A DNA stretch of 64,000 nt from Aliikangiella sp965214955 (GTDB lineage Bacteria > Pseudomonadota > Gammaproteobacteria > Enterobacterales > Kangiellaceae). The DNA lies in NCBI GenBank assembly GCA_965214955.1, contig CBDCCU010000007.1, positions 124,001-188,000 of the forward strand, written 5' to 3'. Numbering within the stretch: the stretch's first letter is position 1; each line of letters starts with the position of its first letter. Of this stretch, positions 19,229 to 27,382 are shown piece after piece. The notes under the pieces were generated by a model. It ran no database searches, was not told where the DNA came from, and saw only the letters and a list, made by a program, of their open reading frames with translations. A program made the position numbers and the translations under genes.

Positions 19229-19528
19229 ATGGCTTTAACTCCAATTAGCGCTCAAAACATTAATACCAATGTCACGCCTATACAAGAAGATCAACAGCGC
19301 AGAGAAGTTGAGCAAAGCATCCAGCCTAACCAAACCAATGCTTCCGAAACGACTAACGAAAACCTTAATGCATCGACACAAAGTGTCGCCTCAAATCAAG
19401 AGAATGCTCGGTTAGAAAATGATACTCGAAGCTTGGAAGCAAGAACCCCAGAAACCCAAGAACGAACAAATAACCAACAAGTGAGTGCCGATGAAACCCT
19501 GGGTAGCCAAATAGATATTAGGGCTTAA
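19229..19528 (+). CDS. Small Asn/Gln/Glu/Thr-rich protein of unknown function
   Basis: A 99-residue protein with a good ribosome-binding site (AAAGGAAG) before ATG 19229. It is very hydrophilic, with no signal peptide, cysteine or membrane segment, and looks largely disordered; the residues Q, N, E, T and S dominate. I recognise no family. The stop is part of an AAGTTCTAA heptamer-like unit, as at kdsB. Its reality rests on the ribosome-binding site, stand-alone position and lack of a competing frame. Confidence 0.6.
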   Translation: MALTPISAQNINTNVTPIQEDQQRREVEQSIQPNQTNASETTNENLNASTQSVASNQENARLENDTRSLEARTPETQERTNNQQVSADETLGSQIDIRA

Positions 19529-19544
19529 GTTCTAAGTTTATTAA

Positions 19545-19976
19545 TTATTTTAACGAAGCCAAGTGAGCTAAAACCGACTGATTAAGCCTATCTATTGCGT
19601 TACTAATTTCCTTATTAGCTTGCTCGTCGCTAAATACTTGTTCCCAATTATCTTGCCATACTTGCTTCAAATCTTTAGCAGAATCATTAACCTTAGGCAT
19701 ATTTAGCTGAGTAAAAGACAGTATTAAATTCACCCGCACCCATCCCTGAATAGGATCAGGCTTTTGCTCTTGTGAGCCATAGGTTGCTCTATCTACCAGT
19801 AATTGTAAGTGCGCCGATTCACGCAAAATTTCAAACCCCGCCTCACGATGATTACGATTATCCTCAGAAACCTCATTACGCCACGAGTTATAAGATAAAG
19901 CCGCAATAGCCACTGCCAAGCTAATTAAAGCCAGTAAATTTTGGTGTAAGAGTTTTTTAAATGATGTATTAGGCAT
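19545..19976 (-). CDS. Membrane-anchored protein of unknown function
   Basis: A 143-residue protein with one N-terminal hydrophobic helix (about residues 13-29, NLLALISLAVAIAALSYNSW) followed by a charged, probably helical domain (EILRESAHLQLLVDRATYG to the C-terminus). The helix could be an uncleaved anchor placing the rest in the periplasm. I recognise no family. It is convergent with the small hydrophilic gene at 19229. Confidence 0.65.
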   Translation of the reverse strand: MPNTSFKKLLHQNLLALISLAVAIAALSYNSWRNEVSEDNRNHREAGFEILRESAHLQLLVDRATYGSQEQKPDPIQGWVRVNLILSFTQLNMPKVNDSAKDLKQVWQDNWEQVFSDEQANKEISNAIDRLNQSVLAHLASLK

Positions 19977-20173
19977 TTTTAGCCACTAATAGGTTGTTGT
20001 TTATTATTTTCTAAGACTTAGTTTAGTAGAAATAATTACACTTAGTAGTCACAACCTTAACTAAGTTTCTAAATTATTATTTATAATATTGCTTTTCTAG
20101 GCTCTTTCAACAAACCAATATACATTAATCCAAACCTGCATTCAGGCAATGGTTCATTAGGGTAAAATACTGC

Positions 20174-20213
20174 AATACTAATTTGGACACCCAAATACTA
20201 ATTTGGACACCCA
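20174..20213. repeat. Two tandem 20-bp REP-like units
   Basis: AATACTAATTTGGACACCCA is repeated head-to-tail (20174-20193, 20194-20213). TTTGG-ACAC-CCAAA forms a small hairpin at the junction. It lies just downstream of the REP-transposase remnant, and degenerate relatives (TTTGGGTGCC, TTTGGATGTCC) lie on the other side of that gene near 20592-20633. These are plausible remnant recognition sites of the transposase. Confidence 0.6.
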
Positions 20214-20227
20214 TACTAAAAACAATA

Positions 20228-20524
20228 CTACTCAATTAACATCCATCTCAACAACAGTTTTTTATTCTTGATGGTTGTCCTTTGACTATTAACCTTAAGC
20301 ACCAGATGATAGTGGTTTGACATAATGGCATAGCTGGCAACTTCAATGGCAAAGGCTTTGACTTGGTAAGCAATTCGCTCAATTATCCAATCGCGTCTAT
20401 GTTCAAAGTTTTTACCTGAGAGTTTATCTTCTCCGCATAGAAAAGCCCGACGAACACAGCGGGATATGCAATGATAATAAGGAGTTGAGTCTAAGTCGAT
20501 AATACTTTGGCGGGCGCGGGTCAT
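20228..20524 (-). pseudogene. Truncated REP-associated tyrosine transposase (RAYT, Y1/HUH family)
   Basis: A 98-residue remnant of the IS200-like transposase family usually over 200 residues long. The N-terminal YYHCISRCVRRAFLCG and the HUH metal-binding motif in MSNHYHLVLKV (about residues 69-79) are clear. After NSQ the sequence departs from the family and stops, so the catalytic tyrosine region is lost and the protein should be inactive. Flanking TTTGGACACCCA repeats fit the RAYT/REP pairing. Confidence 0.8.
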
Positions 20525-20708
20525 TTGAAATCCTTTTCAGTGATGGAGTTAATTTAAATCTAGTTATATGAGTAGGTTTTGTCAAATTTTTTGTTTGGGT
20601 GCCCTCAAAGAACTTTGGATGTCCACAAAAAACTACAAAAAACTTTCTCAAAGAACTATAGCCGCGTCCATGCGGCTATTCATGTAATCTAGGACTGTTT
20701 TGTATGAA

Positions 20709-22793
20709 TTACTGCCGTTCAGATTTATTATAGGAAGCACACAATTTACAATTTAATGTTTCAATATTTAAGACAGTTACCCCAGTCTCATGATCGTCTA
20801 TTTCAATCCTATGGGGGATGTTCACTCCTGCAATTGTTCTATAATCAGAGTAAGTTATTTCACGAGGATATTGCCCCCACACAGGATCAACAAATAGATA
20901 CTTTATACTATCCACTTGGGCTAAGTAGGGGTCTATAATCGCCTTTGCATCTGGTAGGTCTTGCCCTTTCAGGTTAACTACTATTTTTTCATCTGGCTTT
21001 GAGTTTTCCTTAATTGAAATACTTTCATATATCTTATCCCAGTATAAAAAATGCAAAAGGTGCTCTCTTAATGCTTGCTCAAAATACTTTCCTTTTATTT
21101 GATTACTATAACGAAGCCGTTTGTTAATACCGTTAGTTTCAAAGATCTTAGTTTCTACATGTCCATATTTGCCGTAATCTTGCTTTATGGCGTAATCAAA
21201 TAATCCATTAGTGCTAATATGGAAGTCACCCGTAACTCCCGATTGCTTTTGGGATAACCGTCCTGAAATGCGAAGCATACCTAGCGCTTCAAAAGCCTTT
21301 TTCTGCTCATTTACATTGAGTAACCTAGTTATTTTTTGACGGTCTGACTTTTCTTTAAGTTTTAATTTGGTGTTATTTGGATTTGCCTCCAGTTTAGGCA
21401 GCTCAAATGTTTCTCCACGTTCATGTAAAGTCATTCCTATCACTTGACCCGCATTATTAGATTGAAATGAAATAGCTACTTGGTCTGTAATCTCAAAATA
21501 TAGTTTTCCTTGCTCATCCATATCTTTAAGAACATAAAGCGTTTGCTCTGGGATATTTAGCGCAGGCTTGTTTCCTTGCAATTGAAAAGTGAACTTGACA
21601 TTGTCGTGAGGTTCAAAATTAGCTAGATAGTCACCAAGGTACTTAGAGTAATCCTGCTTAGAAGATTTCAGCTTTGGTAGATCATTAAGCAGGGCATCAA
21701 AAACAAGACTAATATATGCTGTTTGCATCGGGGAAATTGAAACGTTGGTAAGTATTGCAAAACCAATGTTTAAATCAGGCAACAAAGCAACTTGCGCCGA
21801 ACCTCCTTCGATATTACCCGCGTGTTCGATTAGTCGAAACTCTTTGTACCTCCCCACAAACCAACCTAAACCATAACTGAATATTGGACTTACTTGTGTA
21901 ACTGGAGTAAAAGTTTTTTCGAGAGTCTCTGCTTCAATTAATTGGCTCCCGTTTACTTTACCTTTTTCCAGTAAAAACTGTAGCCACTTGGCCATATCGT
22001 CTGAATTAGAATAAATGCCACCAGCAGATGCTATATTTCCCAAGTCTTGTTTTTGCAATATACGATGACGATCATCAATATCATCCCAGAAGTAACCTAT
22101 AGCTAGTCGAGGGTCGTTTTTTACTTTAGCAAAGTCAGCAGTTGAATTTGTCATACCAAGAGGCTTTAACAAACGAGCTTCTAATAACTCAGGCCAATTA
22201 AACGATTTGTCAAGCGCAGTTGCCATTCCAACGGCAAGATACATCTCATTGTTATAATTAAATCCAGAACGATACTCAGCTATTGGCGTGGCATTAGATG
22301 CAGCTTTCAATACCTCCAAAGACTTTATATCAGGGTTACTCCAAAGTATCTCATTTCCTCTATAACCAGTGCGGTGAGAAAGCCCATCATGTAGCGTTAA
22401 AGGCACAGGCTTACCGTTTTGTAAAAATTGATATTCAGGCAAGTATTTTGTAATGGGATCATCCCAATTAATTACACCATCATCAACTCGAATGCCTGCT
22501 AATGTTGCAGTAAAGGCTTTACTTACAGAGCCTATCGGAAAAATTGTTGACGGCGTAACTGGTTTGTTTTGAGCAAGGTTTTTTAAACCAAATCCTTTGC
22601 TTAAAATAACTTGACCGTCTTTTACGATTGCAATTGATAGCCCCGGAATTTTATAAAGAATTCTTTGTTCTTCTAGCAACTGATTTAAACGCTCAATTCT
22701 AGCTTGAATACTATTACTTTCAGTTGCGTTTTTCGCTACAGAGAAGGGGCTTGCTATCACTAGCAACGCAATGATTAATTGGAACCTTTTCAT
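20709..22793 (-). CDS. Exported serine beta-lactamase-like hydrolase with C-terminal extension
   Basis: A 694-residue protein with a signal peptide (about residues 1-20, cleavage near SVA-KN). The class C beta-lactamase/D-alanyl esterase fold spans about 35-360, with the S89-VSK92 active-site tetrad, a Y-N-N motif and a HAGNIEGG segment in place of K-T/S-G. About 300 further residues form a second, probably beta-rich region without a motif I recognise. It acts in the periplasm on an unknown substrate, possibly a peptide or ester. It is monocistronic, and a real beta-lactamase role is unlikely given the extension. Confidence 0.82.
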   Translation of the reverse strand: MKRFQLIIALLVIASPFSVAKNATESNSIQARIERLNQLLEEQRILYKIPGLSIAIVKDGQVILSKGFGLKNLAQNKPVTPSTIFPIGSVSKAFTATLAGIRVDDGVINWDDPITKYLPEYQFLQNGKPVPLTLHDGLSHRTGYRGNEILWSNPDIKSLEVLKAASNATPIAEYRSGFNYNNEMYLAVGMATALDKSFNWPELLEARLLKPLGMTNSTADFAKVKNDPRLAIGYFWDDIDDRHRILQKQDLGNIASAGGIYSNSDDMAKWLQFLLEKGKVNGSQLIEAETLEKTFTPVTQVSPIFSYGLGWFVGRYKEFRLIEHAGNIEGGSAQVALLPDLNIGFAILTNVSISPMQTAYISLVFDALLNDLPKLKSSKQDYSKYLGDYLANFEPHDNVKFTFQLQGNKPALNIPEQTLYVLKDMDEQGKLYFEITDQVAISFQSNNAGQVIGMTLHERGETFELPKLEANPNNTKLKLKEKSDRQKITRLLNVNEQKKAFEALGMLRISGRLSQKQSGVTGDFHISTNGLFDYAIKQDYGKYGHVETKIFETNGINKRLRYSNQIKGKYFEQALREHLLHFLYWDKIYESISIKENSKPDEKIVVNLKGQDLPDAKAIIDPYLAQVDSIKYLFVDPVWGQYPREITYSDYRTIAGVNIPHRIEIDDHETGVTVLNIETLNCKLCASYNKSERQ

Positions 22794-22838
22794 GAAATCA
22801 ATCCATTAGTTTTTGACTAGTTAATATTAGGAGTAGCA

Positions 22839-23388
22839 TTATTTTCTATTATACATTGCGCCACAAAAATGAACAAAAATCAGTAAATAAAGAAGGCTTT
22901 CGAGCTATAAATGCCAGCTATTGGCAGACAGAAAATCTGAATTATTTACGTCACTAACGGATAAACTTAATAAACCTAATATGTTTAACGGATGGTCATA
23001 ATTATTTACCATTATTAAACCTGAAAACATAAGAAAAAACAGGGCTAAATACATTGAAGTATGAACAGCTCTAACAAATAATTTATGCTTCTTACTTTTA
23101 TATTTTAATTTGTATTCATCTGCAAGAAAAAAGTTATACCAGACCAATCTACTGACTAAAGATAGAAATAAAACAAATGCAATAACCATATGAACTTCTA
23201 TTGCATCTTGCTTGTGACTAACTTCGATAGTCAACATTATGTATCTCCGCCCCCATACTTAGTAAGAAATATATAATAGATAACGCTGATAGCCAATGAA
23301 ATACTCGATCTATAGTAAAAGTCTGCTTGGGTGCCGTAGAAAACTCCCTTTTATAATTTTTAGTTTTATACTTTAAACCCATTTTCAT
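22839..23388 (-). pseudogene. Cytochrome b561-family membrane protein, disrupted
   Basis: The conceptual protein starts at ATG 23388 and has four hydrophobic helices with the family's histidines: FHWLSALSIIY, MGAEIHNVDYR, IEVHMVIAF, RAVHTSMYLALF and FVHFCGAMYN. Such proteins bind two haems b and move electrons across or within the inner membrane. One extra T near 23221 shifts the frame in the first loop. An in-frame TAG at about 22905-22907 cuts off helix 4, though the reading frame continues in register to 22839. The gene starts 12 bp after the BLUF gene and would be co-transcribed with it. Confidence 0.7.
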
Positions 23389-23400
23389 TAACATTTTTAA

Positions 23401-23817
23401 CTAATGCTTAACCAAATTATTAAAAATTTTAATAAAACTATAGGCATCTTGAGAATCATCACAAAATGACTTTAAGTTAAAATTCTCTTCAATATAATCT
23501 TTATATTTAGGTAAATTTTCTGCTTTATCCATGTTCATAAAGCCCATGGACCAGTCACTAAAATTCCTTTCTTCTATGTCATTTTCTAGCAATCTAATTG
23601 GGTCTGTATGCCTAGTATCTTTCACAATTTTTTTATAGAGGTTAATTACCGTATCTTTTTCACCTTCTATATATTGCATAAAACTGCCATCTTTATATAA
23701 AAGCATTCCAGTAATACCAATTTTTTCATTGTTTAAACGCGACTCTTTTAATAAATTGACTAGTTCATCATTACTCATTAGGACTGTTGATGAACTGATA
23801 TAGATTAAATAATACAT
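23401..23817 (-). CDS. Short BLUF-domain blue-light photoreceptor
   Basis: A 138-residue protein made of one BLUF domain (flavin-binding, blue-light sensing) plus a short helical tail. The photocycle residues are visible: Tyr6 in LIYISSS, Asn30 in RLNNEKIGITG and Gln48 in GSFMQYIEG, along with the family motifs DxRH and DWSMGF. Start 23817 is preferred over an in-frame ATG six codons upstream because GAGG sits just before it. There is no fused output domain, so it should signal through a partner. The adjacent broken cytochrome b561 gene is the only operon companion. Confidence 0.88.
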   Translation of the reverse strand: MYYLIYISSSTVLMSNDELVNLLKESRLNNEKIGITGMLLYKDGSFMQYIEGEKDTVINLYKKIVKDTRHTDPIRLLENDIEERNFSDWSMGFMNMDKAENLPKYKDYIEENFNLKSFCDDSQDAYSFIKIFNNLVKH

Positions 23818-24120
23818 TAGCACCTCAAGTTTCAATTGATTGAAACATTATAGCCAAAATGAATAGTTGCTGTTATTGATTTAACACTTTTTATTTATTC
23901 TATTGCACTAAACAACAAAAGCATCGTCGCTGAAAAAAATAAAACATTTGATTTTGTGACCATAACTGCAATAATCTTAGGTAGATACTTGTAAACATAA
24001 TCATTTATTACTTTAGCGTAATTGGTACTAAACCAATCTTTTATGTTTTAGATAAACTGAGTTTCGTTAAATAGTTGAGTTTATTTAAAACATAAATTCC
24101 CCGCTAACAAAGGGACAAAA
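23818..24120. other. Gene-free divergent promoter region
   Basis: About 300 bp of AT-rich sequence between the BLUF gene and the divergent chemoreceptor-like gene. I see no gene, hairpin or clear operator. An AAAGGGAC ribosome-binding site sits just before the downstream ATG. Confidence 0.5.
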
Positions 24121-25275
24121 ATGAACTCTTTATTTTTACGAATGAGACTAGTGCATTGGATTGCAATTGCTATACTGCTTGTCAATGCGCTCGTATTCAC
24201 TAAAGAAACCGCATCTCAAATTATTCAATTTATTCTTATTATTGCGGTCTTAATACATGATATTGATGAGAAACGCTGGGGGGTAAAATCTCTTCAGGAG
24301 GTCAGTGAATATATGAAAAAATTTGCTGAAAAAGATCTATCTCAACCCTGTGATGTTAATACTTCTTTTAATTCCGAAATAGCTCATGTTGTTACCATTA
24401 TTGATGATTTTCGTAGTGTTATTCAACAATCTTTAATTTTATTACAGCAACAAGGCCTTGAAAATAGTAATTATGCTAATGATATTCATAACTATTGCCA
24501 ACAGATAATGTCTAGCGTTCAGCAAGTAAACCGAATAACCCTAAATTGCACTCAAAGCCTGTCGAATTCATCAGAGCATATCAGCCAAGTTGCCAATATT
24601 TCTGCCAATGCTAACGAACAAATCATTAGTGTTGGTGGGCAGCTAACTCAATCACAAACAGATATCAATCAATTGTCAAAACAGATAAATGACTACGCCA
24701 AACTCAACCAACAATTAGATAACCAACTGACAACACTTAACGATAATGCTAAAAATGTAAAAAATGTTTTAAGTGTTGTTGCCAGCATAGCTGAACAAAC
24801 TAATCTATTGGCATTAAATGCAGCAATAGAAGCCGCAAGAGCAGGTGAGCAAGGTAGAGGTTTTTCGGTTGTTGCCGATGAAGTTAGAGCTTTAGCTTTA
24901 AGAACCCAAGAAAGTTTGGCGCAAATTGATACTATTATTCAAAATATTAATCAGGCAAGTAATGATGCTTCGGCTCAAATGACCGAGCAAAATGAATCGT
25001 TGCAAAAAGTTGTTAATTTAACAGAAGATGCTTCTTTAAATATCACTTTAGCTGCTGAGCAAGGTCAGTCGGTAGCAAGTGCAATAGTTGGTTTATCGGA
25101 GCATTCTCAAGAAGTTGAGCAAGAAGTACACTCGGTTTTAGATGAGTTTTCTTCTCTTAAAGACATTGCTGAAAAAAATAATGATAACCTAGAAGAAATA
25201 ACCACTAGAATTGCCAAATCAACAGCCTCAGCAGCTGAAATTGAAACAATGATTAATGAATTTAAACTCTCATAA
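24121..25275 (+). CDS. Methyl-accepting chemotaxis-type signalling protein
   Basis: A 384-residue protein with two closely spaced N-terminal hydrophobic segments (about 10-42), almost no periplasmic domain, a long coiled region and the MCP signalling hairpin. The hairpin tip IAEQTNLLALNAAIEAARAG is followed by the GRGFSVVADEVRALA motif. It should signal to CheA/CheW, but with no ligand-binding domain outside the membrane the stimulus is either cytoplasmic or membrane-related. No HAMP domain is obvious and no che genes are nearby. Confidence 0.88.
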   Translation: MNSLFLRMRLVHWIAIAILLVNALVFTKETASQIIQFILIIAVLIHDIDEKRWGVKSLQEVSEYMKKFAEKDLSQPCDVNTSFNSEIAHVVTIIDDFRSVIQQSLILLQQQGLENSNYANDIHNYCQQIMSSVQQVNRITLNCTQSLSNSSEHISQVANISANANEQIISVGGQLTQSQTDINQLSKQINDYAKLNQQLDNQLTTLNDNAKNVKNVLSVVASIAEQTNLLALNAAIEAARAGEQGRGFSVVADEVRALALRTQESLAQIDTIIQNINQASNDASAQMTEQNESLQKVVNLTEDASLNITLAAEQGQSVASAIVGLSEHSQEVEQEVHSVLDEFSSLKDIAEKNNDNLEEITTRIAKSTASAAEIETMINEFKLS

Positions 25276-25280
25276 ACACA

Positions 25281-25305
25281 AAACCCCACTAAGTGGGGCT
25301 TTGTT
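25281..25305. terminator. Bidirectional terminator between the chemoreceptor gene and htpG
   Basis: AAACCCCACT-AAGTGGGGCTTTG forms a GC-rich stem (core 25284-25298) with A and T runs on either side, serving the two convergent genes. Confidence 0.75.
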
Positions 25306-25328
25306 ATCTATTTGAACACTCAATATTG

Positions 25329-27242
25329 CTACTTTAATAACAAACGATTTAAACGTTGGGTAAATGCCGCAGGGTCATCTAAGTGCCCGCTGTCTGCAAG
25401 TACTGCTTGGTCAAATAATAATGCTACCCAGTCTTCAAACTCGGGTTGTTCCATATTGGTATCCAGTTGTTTAACTAACTGATGGTCAACATTTATCTCA
25501 AAAATAGGTTTAGTTTCTGGTGCAGGTTGTCCTGCGGCTTTTAGCATTTTAGCCATTTGTAGGCTCATTCCGTCTTGCCCTGCAACCACACAGGCTGGTG
25601 ATTCATCTAAACGTGATGAAACCTTCACATCTTCAACCTTATCACCTAAGTAACCTTTAATTTTTGCAATTAAGTCAGAGTTATCTTTGGTGGCTTGCTC
25701 GGCGGCTTTTTTGTCTTCTTCGGTTTCTAATGCACCTAAGTCTAACTCGCCATGAGTAACCGCTTGCAGTTTTTTATCGGCAAATTCCGTTAAATAGCCC
25801 ATTGCCCACTCGTCAATACGATCAGAAAGCAATAGCACTTCAATGCCTTTTTTACGATAAATTTCTAAGTGCGGGCTATTTTTAGCGGTGGCAAAATTAT
25901 CGGCAACAAGGTAGTAAATTTTATCTTGCTCGGGTTTCATACGCTCTATGTAGTCTTTAAGCGATACATTTTGCACATCGGTATTTTCATGGGTTGAAGC
26001 AAAACGCATTAAACCAGCAATGCTTTCACGGTTGGCATGATCTTCGGCCAAACCTTCTTTTAGCACACTACCAAATTCATTCCAAAAGCCTTGATAGTCT
26101 TCTTTTTTAGTCTTAGCCATTTTCTCAAGCATATTTAAAACACGTTTAACACAAGCGTTTCTTAATGATTGAGTCACACTGCTATCTTGCAGTATTTCAC
26201 GCGAAACATTCAGTGGTAAATCGTTGCTATCGAGAACACCGCGAACCATACGCAAATAAACCGGTAAGAACTGCTCAGCATCGTCCATAATAAATACGCG
26301 CTGTACATACAATTTTACGCCGCGCGGCTTTTCACGATTCCAAAGATCAAATGGCGCCTTTTTGGGTAGGTAAAGTAAGCTAGTGTACTCTTGCTTACCT
26401 TCTACTTTGTTGTGCGACCAAGTTAATGGCTCGTTAAAATCGTGCGAGATATGCTTGTAAAATTCTTGATATTCATCTTCTTTAACTTCTGACTTAGCGC
26501 GCGTCCACAATGCTGTAGCTTTATTAACCACTTCATATTCTGGCACAACCACTTCGTCTTCTTCTTTTTTATCTTCATCCATAGCGCCCATATCGGTTTT
26601 TTCCATCTCAACAGGAAGCGAGATATGATCCGAATATTTGCCAATGATTGAACGCAAACGCCAAGGCTCTAAAAATTCTTTTTCTTCCTCTTTTAAGTGA
26701 AGAATAATGTCGGTTCCGCGACTGGTTTTGTCGATAGACTCAAGGGTAAACTCACCTTCGCCTTCTGAAATCCAGCTAACACCTTGCTCGCTAGTTTCAC
26801 CGGCTCGTCTGGTTTGTACTTCAACTTTGTCGGCAACAATAAAAGCTGAGTAAAAACCCACACCAAATTGACCGATTAAATTGCTGTCTGATTGCTGCTC
26901 TTTTGATAAGTTCTTTAAAAATTCTGATGTACCAGAACGTGCGATAGTCCCTAAATTAGCCATCACTTCATCACGGTTCATACCAATACCATTATCACTA
27001 ATGGTTACGGTTCCTGCGTCTTTATCGCTGGTGATCCTAATTTTAAGATCGCTATCATTTTCAAAATAATCATCGTTCGATAACGCTTCAAAGCGAAGTT
27101 TATCAGCGGCATCGGCAGCATTTGAAACAAGCTCTCTTAAAAAGATCTCTTTATTGCTGTAGAGCGAGTGGATCATTAAGTGAAGCAGCTGTTTTACTTC
27201 GGTTTGAAAACTATGGGTTTCTTTTTGCACAGTTTCAGACAT
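25329..27242 (-). CDS. htpG: Chaperone HtpG (bacterial Hsp90)
   Basis: ATP-dependent cytosolic chaperone of 637 residues. The N-terminal GHKL ATPase shows LRELVSNAADAADKLR, SDNGIGMN, GTIARSGT and GQFGVGFYSAF. The middle domain has the catalytic-loop NVSREILQ, and the C-terminal dimerisation domain is complete. Start ATG 27242 is chosen because AAGGAA lies 6 bp upstream; the ATG five codons earlier overlaps that site. A sigma-32-type promoter lies about 45-70 bp upstream, indicating heat-shock control. Confidence 0.95.
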   Translation of the reverse strand: MSETVQKETHSFQTEVKQLLHLMIHSLYSNKEIFLRELVSNAADAADKLRFEALSNDDYFENDSDLKIRITSDKDAGTVTISDNGIGMNRDEVMANLGTIARSGTSEFLKNLSKEQQSDSNLIGQFGVGFYSAFIVADKVEVQTRRAGETSEQGVSWISEGEGEFTLESIDKTSRGTDIILHLKEEEKEFLEPWRLRSIIGKYSDHISLPVEMEKTDMGAMDEDKKEEDEVVVPEYEVVNKATALWTRAKSEVKEDEYQEFYKHISHDFNEPLTWSHNKVEGKQEYTSLLYLPKKAPFDLWNREKPRGVKLYVQRVFIMDDAEQFLPVYLRMVRGVLDSNDLPLNVSREILQDSSVTQSLRNACVKRVLNMLEKMAKTKKEDYQGFWNEFGSVLKEGLAEDHANRESIAGLMRFASTHENTDVQNVSLKDYIERMKPEQDKIYYLVADNFATAKNSPHLEIYRKKGIEVLLLSDRIDEWAMGYLTEFADKKLQAVTHGELDLGALETEEDKKAAEQATKDNSDLIAKIKGYLGDKVEDVKVSSRLDESPACVVAGQDGMSLQMAKMLKAAGQPAPETKPIFEINVDHQLVKQLDTNMEQPEFEDWVALLFDQAVLADSGHLDDPAAFTQRLNRLLLK

Positions 27243-27285
27243 TATTAATTCCTTCAAAAAGTTAAATTTACATTACGGACTTAAC

Positions 27286-27313
27286 TATTGGGTTACCTTA
27301 AAGGCTTTTCAAG
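27286..27313 (-). promoter_or_regulatory. Sigma-32-type heat-shock promoter of htpG
   Basis: Read on the minus strand: CTTGAAA, 14-bp spacer, CCCAATA. This is close to the RpoH consensus CTTGAAA-N11-15-CCCCATNT, with the -10 about 45 bp before the htpG start. htpG is a classic sigma-32 gene. Confidence 0.7.
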
Positions 27314-27338
27314 TGCTAAAATCAGTAAAATTAATATT

Positions 27339-27360
27339 TATACCCGCTCTACTTCAAAAT
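27339..27360 (+). mobile_element. Solo MITE terminal repeat upstream of pyk
   Basis: TATACCCGCTCTACTTCAAA matches the MITE terminal repeat exactly over about 19 bp, with no partner end nearby. It lies 24 bp before the pyk start, in the htpG-pyk divergent region, so it may have been captured as part of the pyk leader or promoter. Confidence 0.65.
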
Positions 27361-27382
27361 CAAATTTCTCAGGAGTCAAATT

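Noticed and set aside
20709..22793. Beta-lactamase resistance gene
   Set aside because: The SxxK fold is present, but the 300-residue extension, HAG in place of the KTG motif and overall family resemblance point to a general serine hydrolase/esterase.
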